DNA of 64,000 nt from Larus michahellis. Its lineage: Eukaryota > Chordata > Aves > Charadriiformes > Laridae. The stretch is from positions 72,772,727 to 72,836,726 of the forward strand of contig NC_133900.1 of the NCBI RefSeq assembly GCF_964199755.1, in the 5' to 3' direction. The notes beneath the pieces were generated by a model. It ran no database searches. It worked only from the letters and a program-made list of their open reading frames with translations, and was not told the DNA's origin. The translations under genes were made by a program, and so were the position numbers. Positions 16,971-31,339 of this stretch are shown piece by piece (positions within the stretch are counted from its first letter, which is position 1; every line of letters starts with the position of its first letter).

Positions 16971-17270
16971 TAGAATCATAGAATTGCTGAGTTTGGAAGG
17001 GACCTTTAAGATCATCAAGTCCAACCATTAACCTACCCTGACAAAAACCACTTCTAAACCACATCCCTAAGTACCACATCTACCCTTCTTTTAAACACCT
17101 CCAGGGATGGTGAATCCACCACTTCCCTGGACAGCCTATTCCAATGTTTAATAACCCTTTCAGTGAAAAAATGTTTCCTAATATCCAGTCTAAACCTCCC
17201 CTGACATAACTTGAACCCGTTTCCCCTTGTCCTATCACTTGTCACCAGGGAGAAGAGGTCAGCCCCCATC
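16971..17270 (-). mobile_element. CR1 LINE fragment
   Basis: Starts at the left with the reversed CR1 3' end (tagaatcatagaattg). On the minus strand it encodes [31 protein letters not shown]. It is 5'-truncated near 17270. The subfamily resembles the copies at 595 and 43070. Confidence 0.92.
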
Positions 17271-17335
17271 TCTCTATTCTGTGAGATGGGAAGCCTGCGC
17301 CTTCCTTATGAGCAACAGCCCTTAGGAATGAGATT

Positions 17336-17676
17336 ACAGAATCACAGACTCACAGAATGGTCAGGGTTGGAAGGGACCTCTGGAGACCATCTAGTCCAAC
17401 CCCCCTGCCAGAGCAGGGTCACCCAGAGCAGGTGGCACAGGAACGCGTCCAGGTGGGTTTTGAATGTCTCCAGAGACGGAGACTCCACCACCTCTCTGGG
17501 CAGCCTGTGCCAGGGCTCTGCCACCCTCAAAGTAAAGAAGTTCCTCCTCATGTTTAGGTGGAACTTCCTATGTTCAAGTTTGTGCCCATTACCTCTTGTC
17601 CTGTCCCCAGGCACCACTGAAAAAAGCCTGGCCTCATCCTCCTGACACCCACCCTTTAAGTATTTATAAGCATTGA
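17336..17676 (-). mobile_element. CR1 LINE fragment, second subfamily
   Basis: The left end has the reversed terminal repeats (acagaatcacagactcacagaatgg). The minus strand encodes [29 protein letters not shown] and [15 protein letters not shown]. Its 3' consensus (ctctggcaggggggttggac) differs from the neighbour at 16971-17270, so these are two insertions in the same direction about 65 bp apart. Confidence 0.9.
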
Positions 17677-20600
17677 TACTTACATAGGTTACTCCCTCCC
17701 CTTTTAATTTGGGCAGAGAATTTGGAGAATGGTAAACAATGTTGTAATATCAACTTAAATCAGCCAGCAAATTCAATATGGTGAGGAAATGTTTGGGTTT
17801 TCCTTCCAGCTGGTCCACTGTGTGCTATGAGAAAAGGGGAGTCAAAGGCTTCCCTTCTGCAGGCTTTCCCATGGCATGTGTTTGTACGGCCATCGATTTG
17901 CTTGTTCCTTGGGTGAAGAACGGTGGCAACCTGGTCATTCTGAAGGTTGCAGTGTCATTTGGGGTTGAATTTGAATTGGTCTCAGAGAATAAACTAGTTA
18001 CAGGAATATGCTATACTCTGCCTTCTCCAGAAAGAACAGCTCGAGTGTGAAATGACTGAGTAAATGAAAAGGCATACAGAAAGGTCAAGAGAGCTGTAGG
18101 AGTAATGGGAGATTTTCTTAACCTAGTCATAGGTTTGAGAGAATCAAGTGGAAGAAATGAAGCTGGTAGTAGGTATGTGGAAATAAAACACAGCCTCTAT
18201 TTTCTACATAATGAGTTTCAAAACACTTTTAGCACAAATACTGCTGAGAATGACAAAACCCACAAGTATGGAGAAGTATGGAGGATGTCAAGCATAAACC
18301 TGAGATTAAAACTAAAAATAGAGGTGAAACAGAGGTGTGTCCTATTAAACATCAAACCAAAGTGTTTCAGCAACTAATGATTAAAATCCAGTGGGTTGAG
18401 GTACTGAGGAATACAGAAGAGATTTCAATGCAATTATTGAACATACTAAAGGTACTCGGTGCTTCAAGCAGGTAATAAATGTAATATAAATACCTATACA
18501 TAAAATACTAATAAAGTATTAACACAGAATTAAGAACATGGCTACATAATTTTAGGTTTGACTTTAGGTTGACCTTGTCTTACTGTTGGTTTCAGTCTTA
18601 TGAAGTGCACCTCATATTACAAATCATGAAACATTATAGGTGTTGCTCATTCTTCCATCTGCTGGAAACCGGGAATTGAAGGATCGTATTCCTAAAAGCC
18701 ATGAAACATTCAAATCTTCAAACTGACTTTACAAAAAAAATACTTTATTTATTTAATCTTTGTGTACGTTGCAAATGCGTCTTAAATCTGTGGTTGGCAG
18801 CCGGTGCTCTGTCAGCTCTTGGGGTCGCCAAAAGGTACCTAATGCAAGCAGAATTAATGCTATGAGGTTGAAGTTTACTACGTAGTAGTTCATACCCCCT
18901 TGCAGGGGATGCTAATCAAAAAAAGTTGAAAACACCACGTTAGCTAAATATAAGATCTATCTTCCTCAGAACAGGTGTAAGTGGCCTGTTTTTATAATTT
19001 CAGATCTTTTTACGATGTAAAATTATCAAGTAGTCCTCAGTTCTATTGTGGGGTGTTTGCAACCCTCGGGTAATGAAAGATACTGGAGCAACAACTGTGG
19101 CAACTCTATGCAGAAGAATCTATTGGACAATTCTGCACTGCTCCCATCCATTGTTGCAAGGATATGGTATGCAATTCCTTAAGGGGAGCATAATTCAGAG
19201 GAGTGGGGAGGCTGTTTAAAATTGTGCAATCACCTAAATTGACCTAAAACTAACTTTAGTTCTCATGTGTTGTGCAGCAAATTACTGAGAACACCTTTTG
19301 TAGCTGAATCGGAGAAGGAAGAAGAAAAAACTTTCAGTATAATTTTGTGGATTAATTTTTCAGACTGTGACCTACATAAATACTTACACACCGTCTTGGT
19401 TTAATTCCTGTCTTCCAAGCTGATGACAGGTTTTGCTGGCACAAAGAGCAACTTCACCTTTCCAAAGTGAAATATATCTTATTTCTAAGATGCACGATAG
19501 AAAAAAGAGAATTGTGCTAAGGCACAATATGATAAAAGAGCATATTCTAATTATTTAGCCCAGAAACCCTGCATTGCGTGTAAATAAGAGGAGAATTTGG
19601 CCTTTGGAATCATGCGTATCTCTGGGAGAAAAAGCACACCTTTTTCAGTAATGTTAAACAAGGAATAAGTGCAGCCAAACTTTGCACGTGTGGAAGGAAT
19701 ATGGTCTCAACTTGTTTATTCATGGCCTAGGCATTATGCTGTAACATATAATTAGATTTCTACTACATAGCTAATCATAGAGGCTGGTTTCATATGAAGT
19801 AGAGCAACTGGCTGCCATCCATGCATTTTTACTGCATTAAAAGAAAATTCGTTGATAGTGTCAAATTCACAGTATCTGTGGCTGAGAGTGTCCTACCCAG
19901 GAGCGCATAACACCATGTTTTAACAGTGTCATGACCAAAGGATGAACACCTTTAAACTCTTCTATGTGGAAAGGGGTAGAGATAAAATACCTTTGGTCTT
20001 CTTGAAAGCTTCCCACTTTAGTTTTCTCATGGTTATGCTTAGTGTTACCTCTATTAGTTCGGTGATGATAATGGGCTCAGGACATAGATCAGAACGGACA
20101 CTGGCCAGAGGAGACAACTATTGAGAAGAGGTAATAAATTATGTGGTGGACCAGATGTATTCCTAATAGAGCAGTGCATCAAATACATTTTCCTACTGAT
20201 GGGTAATAATACTCCCTAAATAGTTGATTGGGACTACCTGGTCATTGGGAGGCACATTTCTAGGGAAGAAAGTGATTGCTTTCCATAGCATGGAAGTCAC
20301 CTTGGAAGAAGGCACCTCTGTGTCCCACTGATCTATAAGGATAACCATGTGGAGACAGAAAAGGAGAATGCATCAGAATAGCACAGCAGAACAGAGATTT
20401 ATCTCTTAGAGACTTAAAACGCAAAGAAATTGAGTGAAAACCTAGCCTCCCTGAAACTGGCTGCAAAATTCTTGTTTACCCTGAAAGGATTTTGCCTAAG
20501 AAACCTGGAGTGTATCTCAACTAGAACTCTGATTTTTTAAAAAAAAAACTAAGTAGAGAAATTCGTCGTTATTATAATGCAGAATAATAATCTAAAGACT

Positions 20601-22657
20601 TTAACCCCGATATGAAATAACTTGCTTTTCCATCCTCAGCCTTTTCTAGACCAATGCTGGCTTGAGGGGATTTGTTACACTTGGATGAAATATGTGAGAC
20701 AAAAAGCTCAATGAATCATGCAAAAAAGCAGTGAAAGTGCTGGGAGGTGCAGAGGGAGAGACTGCCTGTTAGAAAATTAAGTAGAAGGGAGAGTGGAAAG
20801 GAATAATTTTTTGAACATGTAAAAATATCACCTGAAACAAAAACCTCCAGCTCTACAAAAATATGCTCTAGAGACTTTAGGGAAAACTAATTTTAAATTA
20901 CGGTTTTGCATGTCTTGCTTTTATAGAGGTTTATATCTGATCTATAGCTATTAACGATGAAATCCTCCCATGTTAAAAACCAGTACAGAGCCCATGTACT
21001 CCTTAAATCTCACTTAAACTTCCAATTTGGGTGGAAGTGAGACAATAAAATGCTGGGCACTATTGTGAATAGTGCACATTTTCCAGGTTTTATAATGAGA
21101 TTGAAATACAAGTCATTTGTTCTTCAAATGAACAGCGAAATACTCTTACGATGGGTCAACAGTGCCCCATTGTTTTGTTATCACCTGCATGCTTTTGGGC
21201 AAATGTTTCATTTCATATTCAGTTGCTATACTGCATCGGCTGGTTATACAGAGAGTTGTCTGAGTTAGGTTACATTTATATTCAAATGACAAGTCATGAT
21301 TCATTTTTTAAAAGATCCTTTGATAGCGCTAAATAGCCTGATTAGAAATATATCATTATGGTACATTATGTCAACCAAATCTTTATGAGGCAGCATTCAG
21401 ACTGCCTTTAATGTTTATCTTCAGTGACGTCCAGAAATGGAGACTGAAGCCAAGCATGGTCATGCCGAGAATGGAAATTTGAGGAGTCTTTTTCATTTAT
21501 AATAAACACACCCAGCTGGGAGCACAGCTGCTAACTAAGGAGCCAAAGCTCTAGCTTCCTGCTACCTGGGAGCATCTAATTACAAAAACCACCTAGACTG
21601 GCTCTCAAAACTACAAATGCAGGGTCAGGATTAATTTAGGCATGGTCCAGAATGCTATCAACATAAAGCATCTACAACAACATCGTATCATTAAGCAGTG
21701 GGGATATTTTATACAGTAATATGAATCCAAAGAGCTACTAAATGAAACTAAAGTAACGTACTTCCAGGGGTATCTAACTTCAAAATCCTAACTGACCCAG
21801 TTTGCCTGATGTCCTTTTACAAAGCCATTTGGAAAAAAAATAAAGGACACCAAGCCAATCCACAGTCTCTTCTTAAAATTGGAAGTTTCACACTTAGATA
21901 GAAAAATAGCCCTTTTCACTCCAACTTATTTAGCAGCTCTCGTTAAATGAAGATCTAGAAAATCAGATAGAAAAGTGCTACATATAAGTCCATCTTCCTT
22001 ATTCTTGTTATAAAAACAAATGTTATGATAAACTAGGAAGTAAAATTGTCTTCACTATATTTAGATGTTCTTGTAATTGCAGCGCAATTTCCTGTGTTTT
22101 GAGAGATTTTAAGATAGTACAGGAAAAAGATTTTATAAAAAATAAAAACTGAGTGTAATCAGTGTCTAGTGAGATGCCAACAAACGTGGATCCGTCGTTC
22201 CAATAGGAGGACCCCTACTCCAGAAGTCTGCAAAAGGTTTCCTTTGCTTTGTGTGTGCATCAATAACTACGCTTCTTTATTCATCTACCAGAAATGTCCA
22301 GACTTTGTCAGCCCCTTTCCTCCACTGAATCCTGAACATTATATCTATCAGGTATATTTTATCATAGGATTTTGCCATGGGGCTTTTTATCTGGCAATTA
22401 AATCTGCATTTTGGATGAAACTTGTCTTCCAGGTTTGCTGAGCAAATCACTCAAATCTATCTTTCCACTTTCTGTCCATTTCTTCCTATCTTTTTAAATT
22501 TTTCCCGGTGTAGGATATAGCTTGCCATAAGCACTTAAAAATTAAAACATTTAATTATTGCACATATGTTGTACTGTATGAAAGAGAATGGGCAAACCAA
22601 TTAAAGTCCAAATTTGGCACTTAAAGACTATAATAGAACTGAATGTTTTCTCGAATG

Positions 22658-22690
22658 AGCACGCACGTACTAAGCATGCGTGCTTAGTAC
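22658..22690. repeat. Overlapping perfect inverted repeats
   Basis: GTACTAAGCA at 22667-22676 and TGCTTAGTAC at 22681-22690 are perfect reverse complements with a 4-base spacer (TGCG). AGCACGCA at 22658-22665 also pairs perfectly with TGCGTGCT at 22677-22684. The two hairpins share the central strand and are mutually exclusive. Confidence 0.9.
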
Positions 22691-23904
22691 ATCAGTAAAG
22701 TAATCAATTAGCAAGTGATGAATGAATGCTGAAAGATGGTAACTGACAGGAGGATGCATGACATAATGCATAAGAAGATCCTTTCTGCATTTTCTCTGGT
22801 ACCTGCCTTACCTGTTCTCCCATTCTGCACCTTGGTCTCCTGCCAGTCCCCCGTTACTATCTGCCCCTCTTCTTTAAGTTTCAGGGACTTCCCACTTTTC
22901 TTTGGGAGCATCAGGAGACCTTCTGTAGGAGCAACAGGTGAAAATGCTATTTTTCTTGCTTCTTCGCTTCAAGAATTGGAGGAAATGTTTGTAAAAGGGA
23001 CAAATACTTCCTCTTCCTCGGTCTCCCCACCTCCTTTAGGACCTGCATAGCCGGAGGAACCAAGACAGGACAGACAGTTGTCCTAGAAGTTGTCCTGCTG
23101 CCTCTCAACATACATGCAGGAAGTCTGAGAAGCCAAAAACCTTCATGGAAAACTTTTAATGCTCTTGCTTTGGGATTACTTTGCCTGGCACTTCACCAAA
23201 GAGTGAAGCATGCAAGATTTCACAGAGGGGATGGGGAGATTTCTACTTGCTTTATCCCTTGAAGCGTTTTGATCACTCCTAAGTTCTTTGGCTTCAACAT
23301 TCTGAAGATTCACCAACAGAAGTATTGTAGGACTTCATGAATTGCTGCTGTCCACAACGTCAAACCACCCCATGACATGTGGTAACGTGCTTTCCGTGCA
23401 CTCCGCTCCTGTGCAGCTGCAGAAGGACGTAACGTTCAGACAAACCCAGGCAACATGTGCAGGCCAGAGCTCTGTTTAAATGAGATTCGGATACCCCCAA
23501 TAACTACATATCACATCCGAAGGGTAGGTTGATCCACATTGATTTTCGGTATGGGGATTTATAGTCACCATGGTTTTGAAAAATGGACAGCACTGAGATA
23601 ATATGTCTAAAGTGCTTATGGTCTTTTCATTCATGTTCCATCATAAGGTCATGGCAAACAGCAGCAACAGTTCAGGCATCTATCTTTCAGACAATTTAAA
23701 ACCTTCATCATAGCTATCACTCTCAGCCTCTCCAATCGCTTACAATTTTATTTTCATTCAAAATGAGAGTTGAAGTCTAGGTAGATATTTTTTTAATTCA
23801 TGCATTAAAGGATACAATTCTTTCTTGCAGTCTGCTTCCCAGTGTGTTTTTCCTTCATTACAGTAACTAAGAAAACAATCTTCTCAAGCAGTGTATTAAC
23901 TGCA

Positions 23905-24110
23905 GTTTTGCCCGGTGTTCCCGTTCTTGCCGGCACCCCCAGCGCGTTCTGCCCTGCCTTCCCCCCGCTGCCTCCACCGCTCGTCGTGGGGCTTTTTGAG
24001 GGCTGGTCTGAACACGACTCTGAAGAACGCGTGGGGACGCACCTGCAGACTCGAGCAGCTCTGGAGAACGGGCTGGAGGTGGAAGGGAAACCGTTAAATG
24101 GAGGAGAACA
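23905..24110 (+). other. GC-rich patch with an open frame, unidentified
   Basis: A GC-rich island of about 200 bp stands within AT-rich DNA. The plus strand is open over 23842-24144 (100 codons), with a Pro-rich first half and an acidic second half (EGWSEHDSEERVG). I recognise no family and see no clear splice sites. It could be an unrecognised exon, an old retrocopy or chance. Confidence 0.2.
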
Positions 24111-27100
24111 TTATTTGCCCTTCTACCTAGTTTTCTGCCATTAGGCTATGTTACAAGAAGGTTCAGGACTCAGGAATGAATGCTGACTTACAAGAATGCA
24201 AGGCACAGCCTGTAGATGCATTTGCAAGTGTGCTGTGTAGGATCAGAGGATAAAAGCAAGATTTATCATTTTTATTAATTAATCAGCTGCAAATCTGCTT
24301 CTTATAAGTGCGTAAGAGTTCTATTATCTTCTTTCTAGGCATCAGCTTCCTATTGATATTAATGAGAATTATGTGAGCTTAGTTATGGTGATATTAATTT
24401 AGTTATAGAAAAACATTTTTCTCTTCTAAGCGCTCTAACTAATTTTCTAGGACATACATGTACCCTTTTTTCATCAATAGATGTGCCTGTGGTTTGCACG
24501 AACGCTTGCTAAACACAATATGCTATTTATTTCAACATACAATATGGACAATGCTTATTTCCTTATTATTCTTATCACTTGGAACATTTTGATTCTGAAT
24601 GTGTGATACACCTGTACTTCATTGGAATGATCTCATATTGAAGATTTCCTCCCGCAGAAAACAGAACTACAGATGCAAAGTGGGTTTTTTTTTCAGTGAC
24701 TCATTTATTTCTACTGATTTTTAAAACTCTGTATCCAATTGTTATTATCTGGAGTTGTAATTCCCTAACCACACCTTATACCTGTGTTGCCCTAAAATTC
24801 TGCGAATTTAGGAGCTTAATTTCTGCTGTAGATGCATGGGGGGATAACTGTGTTAATTGTTCAACAGGCTCAGAAAAATTTCTAACAATTGTTACCAGTA
24901 TAGTAATGGTATAGGCAAAAAGAAGTCAGGATTCCAACAAACCCCAACCTTCCAAGTGTTTCTTGCTTATTTAACATGGGAAATAACATCCCCGTTAAAC
25001 CTGTTGTATACTCACAGCCAGATGATACCTTCCTGGTGCAATTGCTCCCTCATATACGACAATCTTCCATCTTGTTCTTAATCAGAGGAAAACTCAGACC
25101 ACAAATGCAAGAAAAAAATCTATTTTAACCTACTGCAGAGATTAAATGGGGAAGATAGAGTTAATGGTACTTTGTTAGTTTTGAGGAAGGTTGTTACAGC
25201 AGCCAAAAGACACACACCTATATATCATAGAGCAGTGCAACATCGAGCAAAAAACGCTTCATGCTGCCAGCTTCCTGCTAAAAATCCCTCTTAAATCACA
25301 ATAAAAGACTCAATCCCTAGCATAATACTTTCTGAAAAGAAAAATATGGCCTGCCAGTATCCTGCCTTAGCTGGGAGGTAGGGAAGATTTCATTCACTGT
25401 TTATCAGTGTTTATGTCCATGCCCTTTCTGTACAGATGGAAATGTAGTGAAGCAGAAGCTATTTGGAGAATATAAGCAGGCTGGCAAAGACTTACAGCAA
25501 GATATGAAAATAAAAGGCTCAGCCCTATGTGTTAGAAATGGCAATGCAAACTAGCTCCAAATCTGGGATGAATCCTTCACTTTTTCAAGTGCTGTTCGTT
25601 TTATTTTTGCAGTTTCTAGTTTTGGAATGCTATTAAAAAGAGTTCTTAATCAAATGGTTGCTTTATACTTCAGTTACATATAGATGGATAGCTGACCAAG
25701 GAGGAAGAAAAATAAGACGTCAAATTACTGTGTCTGAAGGTTTGTTGAACTTTCATAAGACTGTTTAATGTGCCAGTGTCAGTGGTGGCTTCTAGCATGT
25801 ATTTATCTGGCTCCTGCACTAATAAATGAGCTCGATGTCTCCAGAGGGATTGACACAGCATGACCTTGGATGAGAGAGGATATTTTGCTTTCTATTAAAT
25901 ATGGCATATCTCTGCAGTCTTGCAGAAGCGTGTGTTTCAAAAAATTGGAAACAAGAATTGAAATCATTAAATACATGTACCCAAACATACAGAGGTACTT
26001 TTTCCGGAAGGCTAGACAAATCATGGATCCACAAAACGAAGGCAAGAGGAAACCCCTCAGACCCCTCTACACAGGTCCACCGTCTTCAAGTCGGTGCTTG
26101 GGACATGCAGCTAAGCTTGACAACAGGCAAGCGAGGACGAAAAGGAAATATAGGGATGTGCTACAGTCCCCAGGGTATTAACTTCTCCGGTGCCTTAACC
26201 TTTGACTCTGCCCTTCCTCCTCCTCAGGTGTACTGCCAGAAGCCTTACCCCTGTGTGCGCTGCAGTGCTGACCCGGGGCTTACACCGCTCTTCTCCAGAG
26301 GAAAGCCTACCTCTGAGTGACTGCCTCTGCCCCTGCCGCAGAAACTCTTCTCATCTGCTTGGCAAAAGCAAAGGGTTGAGCTGAAGTAGTTAAAGTAGAC
26401 ATCTCATTGTTATTTAATTTAAAACGAGATGAAATGCAAAACAAACGCTGAGAGTGAAATGTGTGTTTTAGGACAGAATATCTCCAGAGTCCCTTAAGCC
26501 CTTCACAATTAAAACATCATGACAGATTTTAGTGTTTTGGAATCTATTCCTTTCCCTTACTTCTTCCACAAAAACCTTGAAGTTCAATATAAGGAAAAGT
26601 TTTTAGGTCGTCTAGTCTGTCCCATGCCAGGCTTGGATTACGTTCACTGGTATTATGCCAGTTTTTTAGCCACCTCCAGAGCAGCAGCTTATTTTTTCTC
26701 TTTGTCAAGGATAGTGTTTTACTGGCAAGAATAGTACGAAAAAAAAATATTGCAGTATTTTCTATGGAGGCCAGCCAAAAAAAAAAAAAAAGACTGGAGT
26801 AAGGGAAAGAGACTGAGAAGAGAGACAGAGGAGGAAATAAAGAAATAGAAAAGAAGGAAAGAAATATGGCAACAGCACAGGAGAATAAATAAGACACTGA
26901 GAAACAAACAGAAAACTAGCAAGGAAAATAGCAAAAACCTAAAAAAGAAAAAATTCTTATAAATGGAAATCATTGGTGAAATAAAAAGGGAAATAATTTT
27001 TATAAAATCCTAAAATAGTGTCATGTTGGCCCACAGTTGCCAGAAAGACAAGAAGGTAAGAAAAGCTTGTCGTCCTGTTATTTTTGTTTTGTTTGGTTTT

Positions 27101-28359
27101 TTTTTTCCCCACTCCTTAGTATTTTCCTGCCCTGAACCAAATAAATTCTCTGCCACACTTTTTTTTTTTTTTTCCTGAGTAACTTTTTTTCCTTTTTAGC
27201 CAGGTATCTTAAGCAGTATTTTTCCAGATCGTTGTGGCATCCTCTCCCTACTACTTTCTTGCTGTTGTGCACCAACCTTTGTTATGCATCAGTGCAGTGA
27301 TTTGCTCATAATACAATAGCCACAGTCTCTGGCTATCTATCAGTTTTAATACTTCTCTTTTAAATGATTTTTTTTTCCTGTTCAAAGAGATGGAAAATAA
27401 CAACAGGGGCTCGAAGAGTGCACAAGGACAAAAACAATAATGATCTGTCTTTCAAATGCAATAAGAATTACTAGTAACTTGCTTACCTTTGGACATCTGA
27501 AATGATAATAAAGTTTTCATTTTTAATCTAGGAATAGAAGTACAGGACAGTCAAGGATGGGCAATAATTCTGAATCAGACCTCTTCCATAAAAGTATTAA
27601 TTATTGCAGGGGAGTATAGCAGTAATCCAAGTTTGTCAGTATACACAAAGACATTAATAGGCACAGTAAAAAGGTGGACCTTTGCCAAGGAACTCAAGAG
27701 TAATTTTCCAAGCCTTATTCCTCTTAACTATCCTAAAGTTCTCTCTGCTTTGCTGAAATAGGGTTTTTGTTCTCCCACACAGAAGGGTGACGTTGTGGCC
27801 ATGAAAATATTGGTCATTTATAAACAACTTTCGTTTTCTTTCAGAAAATTTTGCAAAAAAACTATGTTACAAATACTCAGTTCAGAAGTATGTATGTACA
27901 ACTGTGCTTCTCTGTCACCACAAAACTACAAAACACTTCTCAGAATATGTAGAAACTAAGAATTTGTATCACAAGGGTTAAAGCAGAGTCCAAAGAATCA
28001 CCGACGTCCCAGAGACGTGCAGTGACTGGGAATTTGTCAGGTGAAAATTCCCAGGACATCAGTTCTTGTTGCTCATTATTACAGGCAAAAAAACCAAACC
28101 AAGTCTTTTAGATTCCTTGTGTAGATAAATCCTCCATTTCTTTTTCATGGCAATATCATGCTGGCATCTTTTCTTTATCTGGTGGCAGGCAATGAGTTAT
28201 TTAATAGAAAAGCAAGTATTTCTACTACTCTCCAACAGAAAAGCCCACTGTTTATAGAAGGAATTCTTGCTTTAAGCCTCCAAGTTCATTCCCTCTCTTT
28301 TAATATTGTTAAACTTCAGGTTTGCTTTAGCCTAAGGCTAGTTTGTTTTATATGGTATA

Positions 28360-28405
28360 AACTGGAAACTAAGTTTCCAGTTACTGGAAACTGTAAATTT
28401 CCAGT
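28360..28405. repeat. Two tandem hairpins built from one motif
   Basis: AACTGGAAAC (28360-28369) and GTTTCCAGTT (28373-28382) pair perfectly across 3 bases. ACTGGAAA (28383-28390) and TTTCCAGT (28398-28405) pair across 7 bases. Both come from the same GGAAA/TTTCC word, and a further TCTGGAAA follows at 28413-28420. Confidence 0.85.
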
Positions 28406-31339
28406 AAATTTCTCTGGAAATATTTCACATCTGATGTCCCCCACATTTTGCAGCAAAAATTGTGGAAGCACTGTCAAAGTTGCAATACAATTGGTACGAT
28501 TTTTCTAATACAGACGAGATCTACATATAGGAAATCGTTTTGCTGCTTGCCTGATTCATACTGCAGGTATTTTCTTCTCTTCAAAAGCAGTGGCAACTCA
28601 ATCAGCCAACAGAAAACTCGGTCTCGCACATCAGTGTTAGCAGTGATTTTCACGACATCTTTCAAAAACGTTTCCCTATGCGTTTTATCACAATTGGTAA
28701 AAATTCAGGATGGGTCCGCCAAATAATTTTGCTGCGATGTATGGGCAACGAAAAGAGCACGTGTTTCCTACATAACCCTTCTACCTGAGAGACCCAAATC
28801 CTCCACAGTCCTGAGGACCACAGTCTCTGGGGTGTTGGTGGGGAAGGGGCGCGAATTAACGGGAATTCTTAGAGAAGCCTTCCAAGAAACGCACTGGCCT
28901 GTATGTGAAAAAATACAGCAGGTCCTTGAAATACGTACATATAAATAAAATACAATCCCAATACCATCATAAGCTCTCAAAACTTATTAGCCTGCTTTGA
29001 ATATCTGAAAAGTAAATCCTGCTAAATCCCACATATGCCTGCAAACCAGATACGGAGACTATAACGGAGTATAGCATTGATTTTTTTTTTTTCTTGTGTG
29101 GTTTTGCTTCTCGTATCGTCTTTCTCCTAACATTTCTCTAGGTGAGCACCTCTGAGGTAGTTTCATTAGTGGTAACAACAATGAGAGTGCTGTTTCAAGC
29201 AGGAAATAGTAACCATTTAAATAACACACTGCTTACAGCTGCTTAGCACGAACCAAGGTAAGATAATATAGTGGTTAAACTCCCCATAGCGATTACAACT
29301 TGCCTACATTTATGCTCCGTTCTAAATGCTGAATAGAGTCCTCAGGACAAAGCTGAAATGTTCAGGCTGTTGCTTAGATACTACTTTCACGGGCTTCATA
29401 GGAAAAATCTACGTTTACAAGCAAATAAATAGGTAAGAGTTAATAGGCTGAACCCACAACGGACAAACACAAATCACTTCTTTTACGCTATGTTTGGGGA
29501 TGGAAGAAACAGCTGCGGAATACATAGAACACTCACGCTATGCAGAATGGGAATACCTGTGCTTTGCTGGGATGCCTCCTCCATGCACAGGTATTTGGGA
29601 CCAGTCTATCCTAATGAAAACAAGTTACGTGAATTTGGGTCACTCGGTTTATCTATGTGTATTCTTGCTGTATGGGATACACACCTGAATATCGTGCGTG
29701 TTTGCTTATACGGGAGTCTCTTATAATTTGTGACCAACAGATCAAAACCAAGATCATGTCCTAAAGTTAGAAAATCACCTTAGTCACATACACTATGGGC
29801 TTTATTTCCTCACCCGGAGGAGTTAAATTTGCAATGGTTCGCATATTCTATTCAGAATGCCCAAATTATATCTAGTGAAAACTGCTTTACTAAAAATAGA
29901 TGCTGTTCTGCATAAGTATTAGATTGGTTCCTGCTATGCCATTTCCTCAGTAGCAAAAAAAGAAAAAAAAAAAAAGAATGAAAAGAAAAAGCAATTTTGG
30001 TATGTATTCTGCTTTGCTAATATCCAAAAATTAATTTGTTAATTTTTTTAGCACCAATAATTCATGACTTGGAGCAACACACTGAACTAACCGGGGGTTA
30101 TGTAAAAGCTGACAGTTGCAGCACCACAATATCAGAGCATTACCTATTATGTAGTTATGGTGACACATACTATTCTTGTGATACACACCACAAATAATAT
30201 AGGATTTTTTGAGTAACTCCATTCTGCTCTATTGAGCAAAATGAAATGACTGCACAAATTACTGCTTTTTCCCTTTTGTTACGTTTTTTTTTGTTAATCC
30301 CCTGTAATACAAGTGTGTGCCTTCATAGGCTTTGCATTAAAAAACAATTGTGAAAATAAAAGAAGCAGAGCGGAATTCAATATCCAGATTATACTGGAGG
30401 AAAGAACAGATAGCAAAATAATTCTGAATTAAAAAAATAGTTATGCTTTGTAAACAAATTTCTCTCCTTGAACTAGCTTTTAGTTGTTTATTTGGTCCTG
30501 CCTTAAGCATTATTTTTTATATCAGCTTGCCATTTATTTCATATAATTACTGCAAAGACTCAAAAAAATCAGTCAAGATATTTAAAATAGCAAATCAATC
30601 TGATTATCCACATTAAATGTACTTTCCATCAATTTCCACTACCAAAGAGTATAAACTAGCTGCTATCTACCACTTCTGTAGCAACTTCAAGATTAATAAT
30701 TACGTATATATGCCATTTTTTATATTTCTGAACCTGACTCTTTTACGTGGTAGTGAAAAGGGACAGAGTAACTACTGACAGCAGTAACTGTCTTTAAAAT
30801 ACTTACATAAAGAGTTATTGTAACAAGAATGAGATCCCTTACATTATATACTGTCTGCAAAATTATCCTACAGTAGATTATCATTTTCCAGACATGGGTT
30901 TTGGGGAGAGAGACTGATTTCAGTGTTTGCTTTTATGAAATGAGCCATGTTCAAATATTGTCCGTATAAATATATTTATAAAAAAAGAACTTCATCTGCT
31001 CACTGAGAGTCACATCTCAGCAGAGGTGATCGGTATTGTTTGATTTTGTTTTCCTCTAAAATGATATTATTACATATTATATTTTTATTAAATACCTTGC
31101 TTGATTTTTTTCTCAACTTTTCCCTAAAATAATGAAGTGCTGATAAGTTTTTTGTCTACAGAAATAGGTGATTATTTAGGATGTATTTTACACTAAAAAA
31201 ACCCAAGCAAACAAAATGTTTAAATCAAGAAATCAGCGGCCCGAGCCATTTAACCAAGTCTTTTGACAATTTATAAGCAAACCAATCAAAATCATGTTAT
31301 AAACTTTCCACTGTGAACCAGATAACATTCCTTTGTTCC

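Noticed and set aside
25870..26320. Plus-strand frames of 103 and 139 codons
   Set aside because: No recognisable domain and no support from neighbouring exons; likely chance.
27550..28080. Possible old LTR with a CACCGACGTCCCAGAGACGT word
   Set aside because: It looked vaguely like an avian LTR but I could not find ends, a TATA box or a polyadenylation signal in order.
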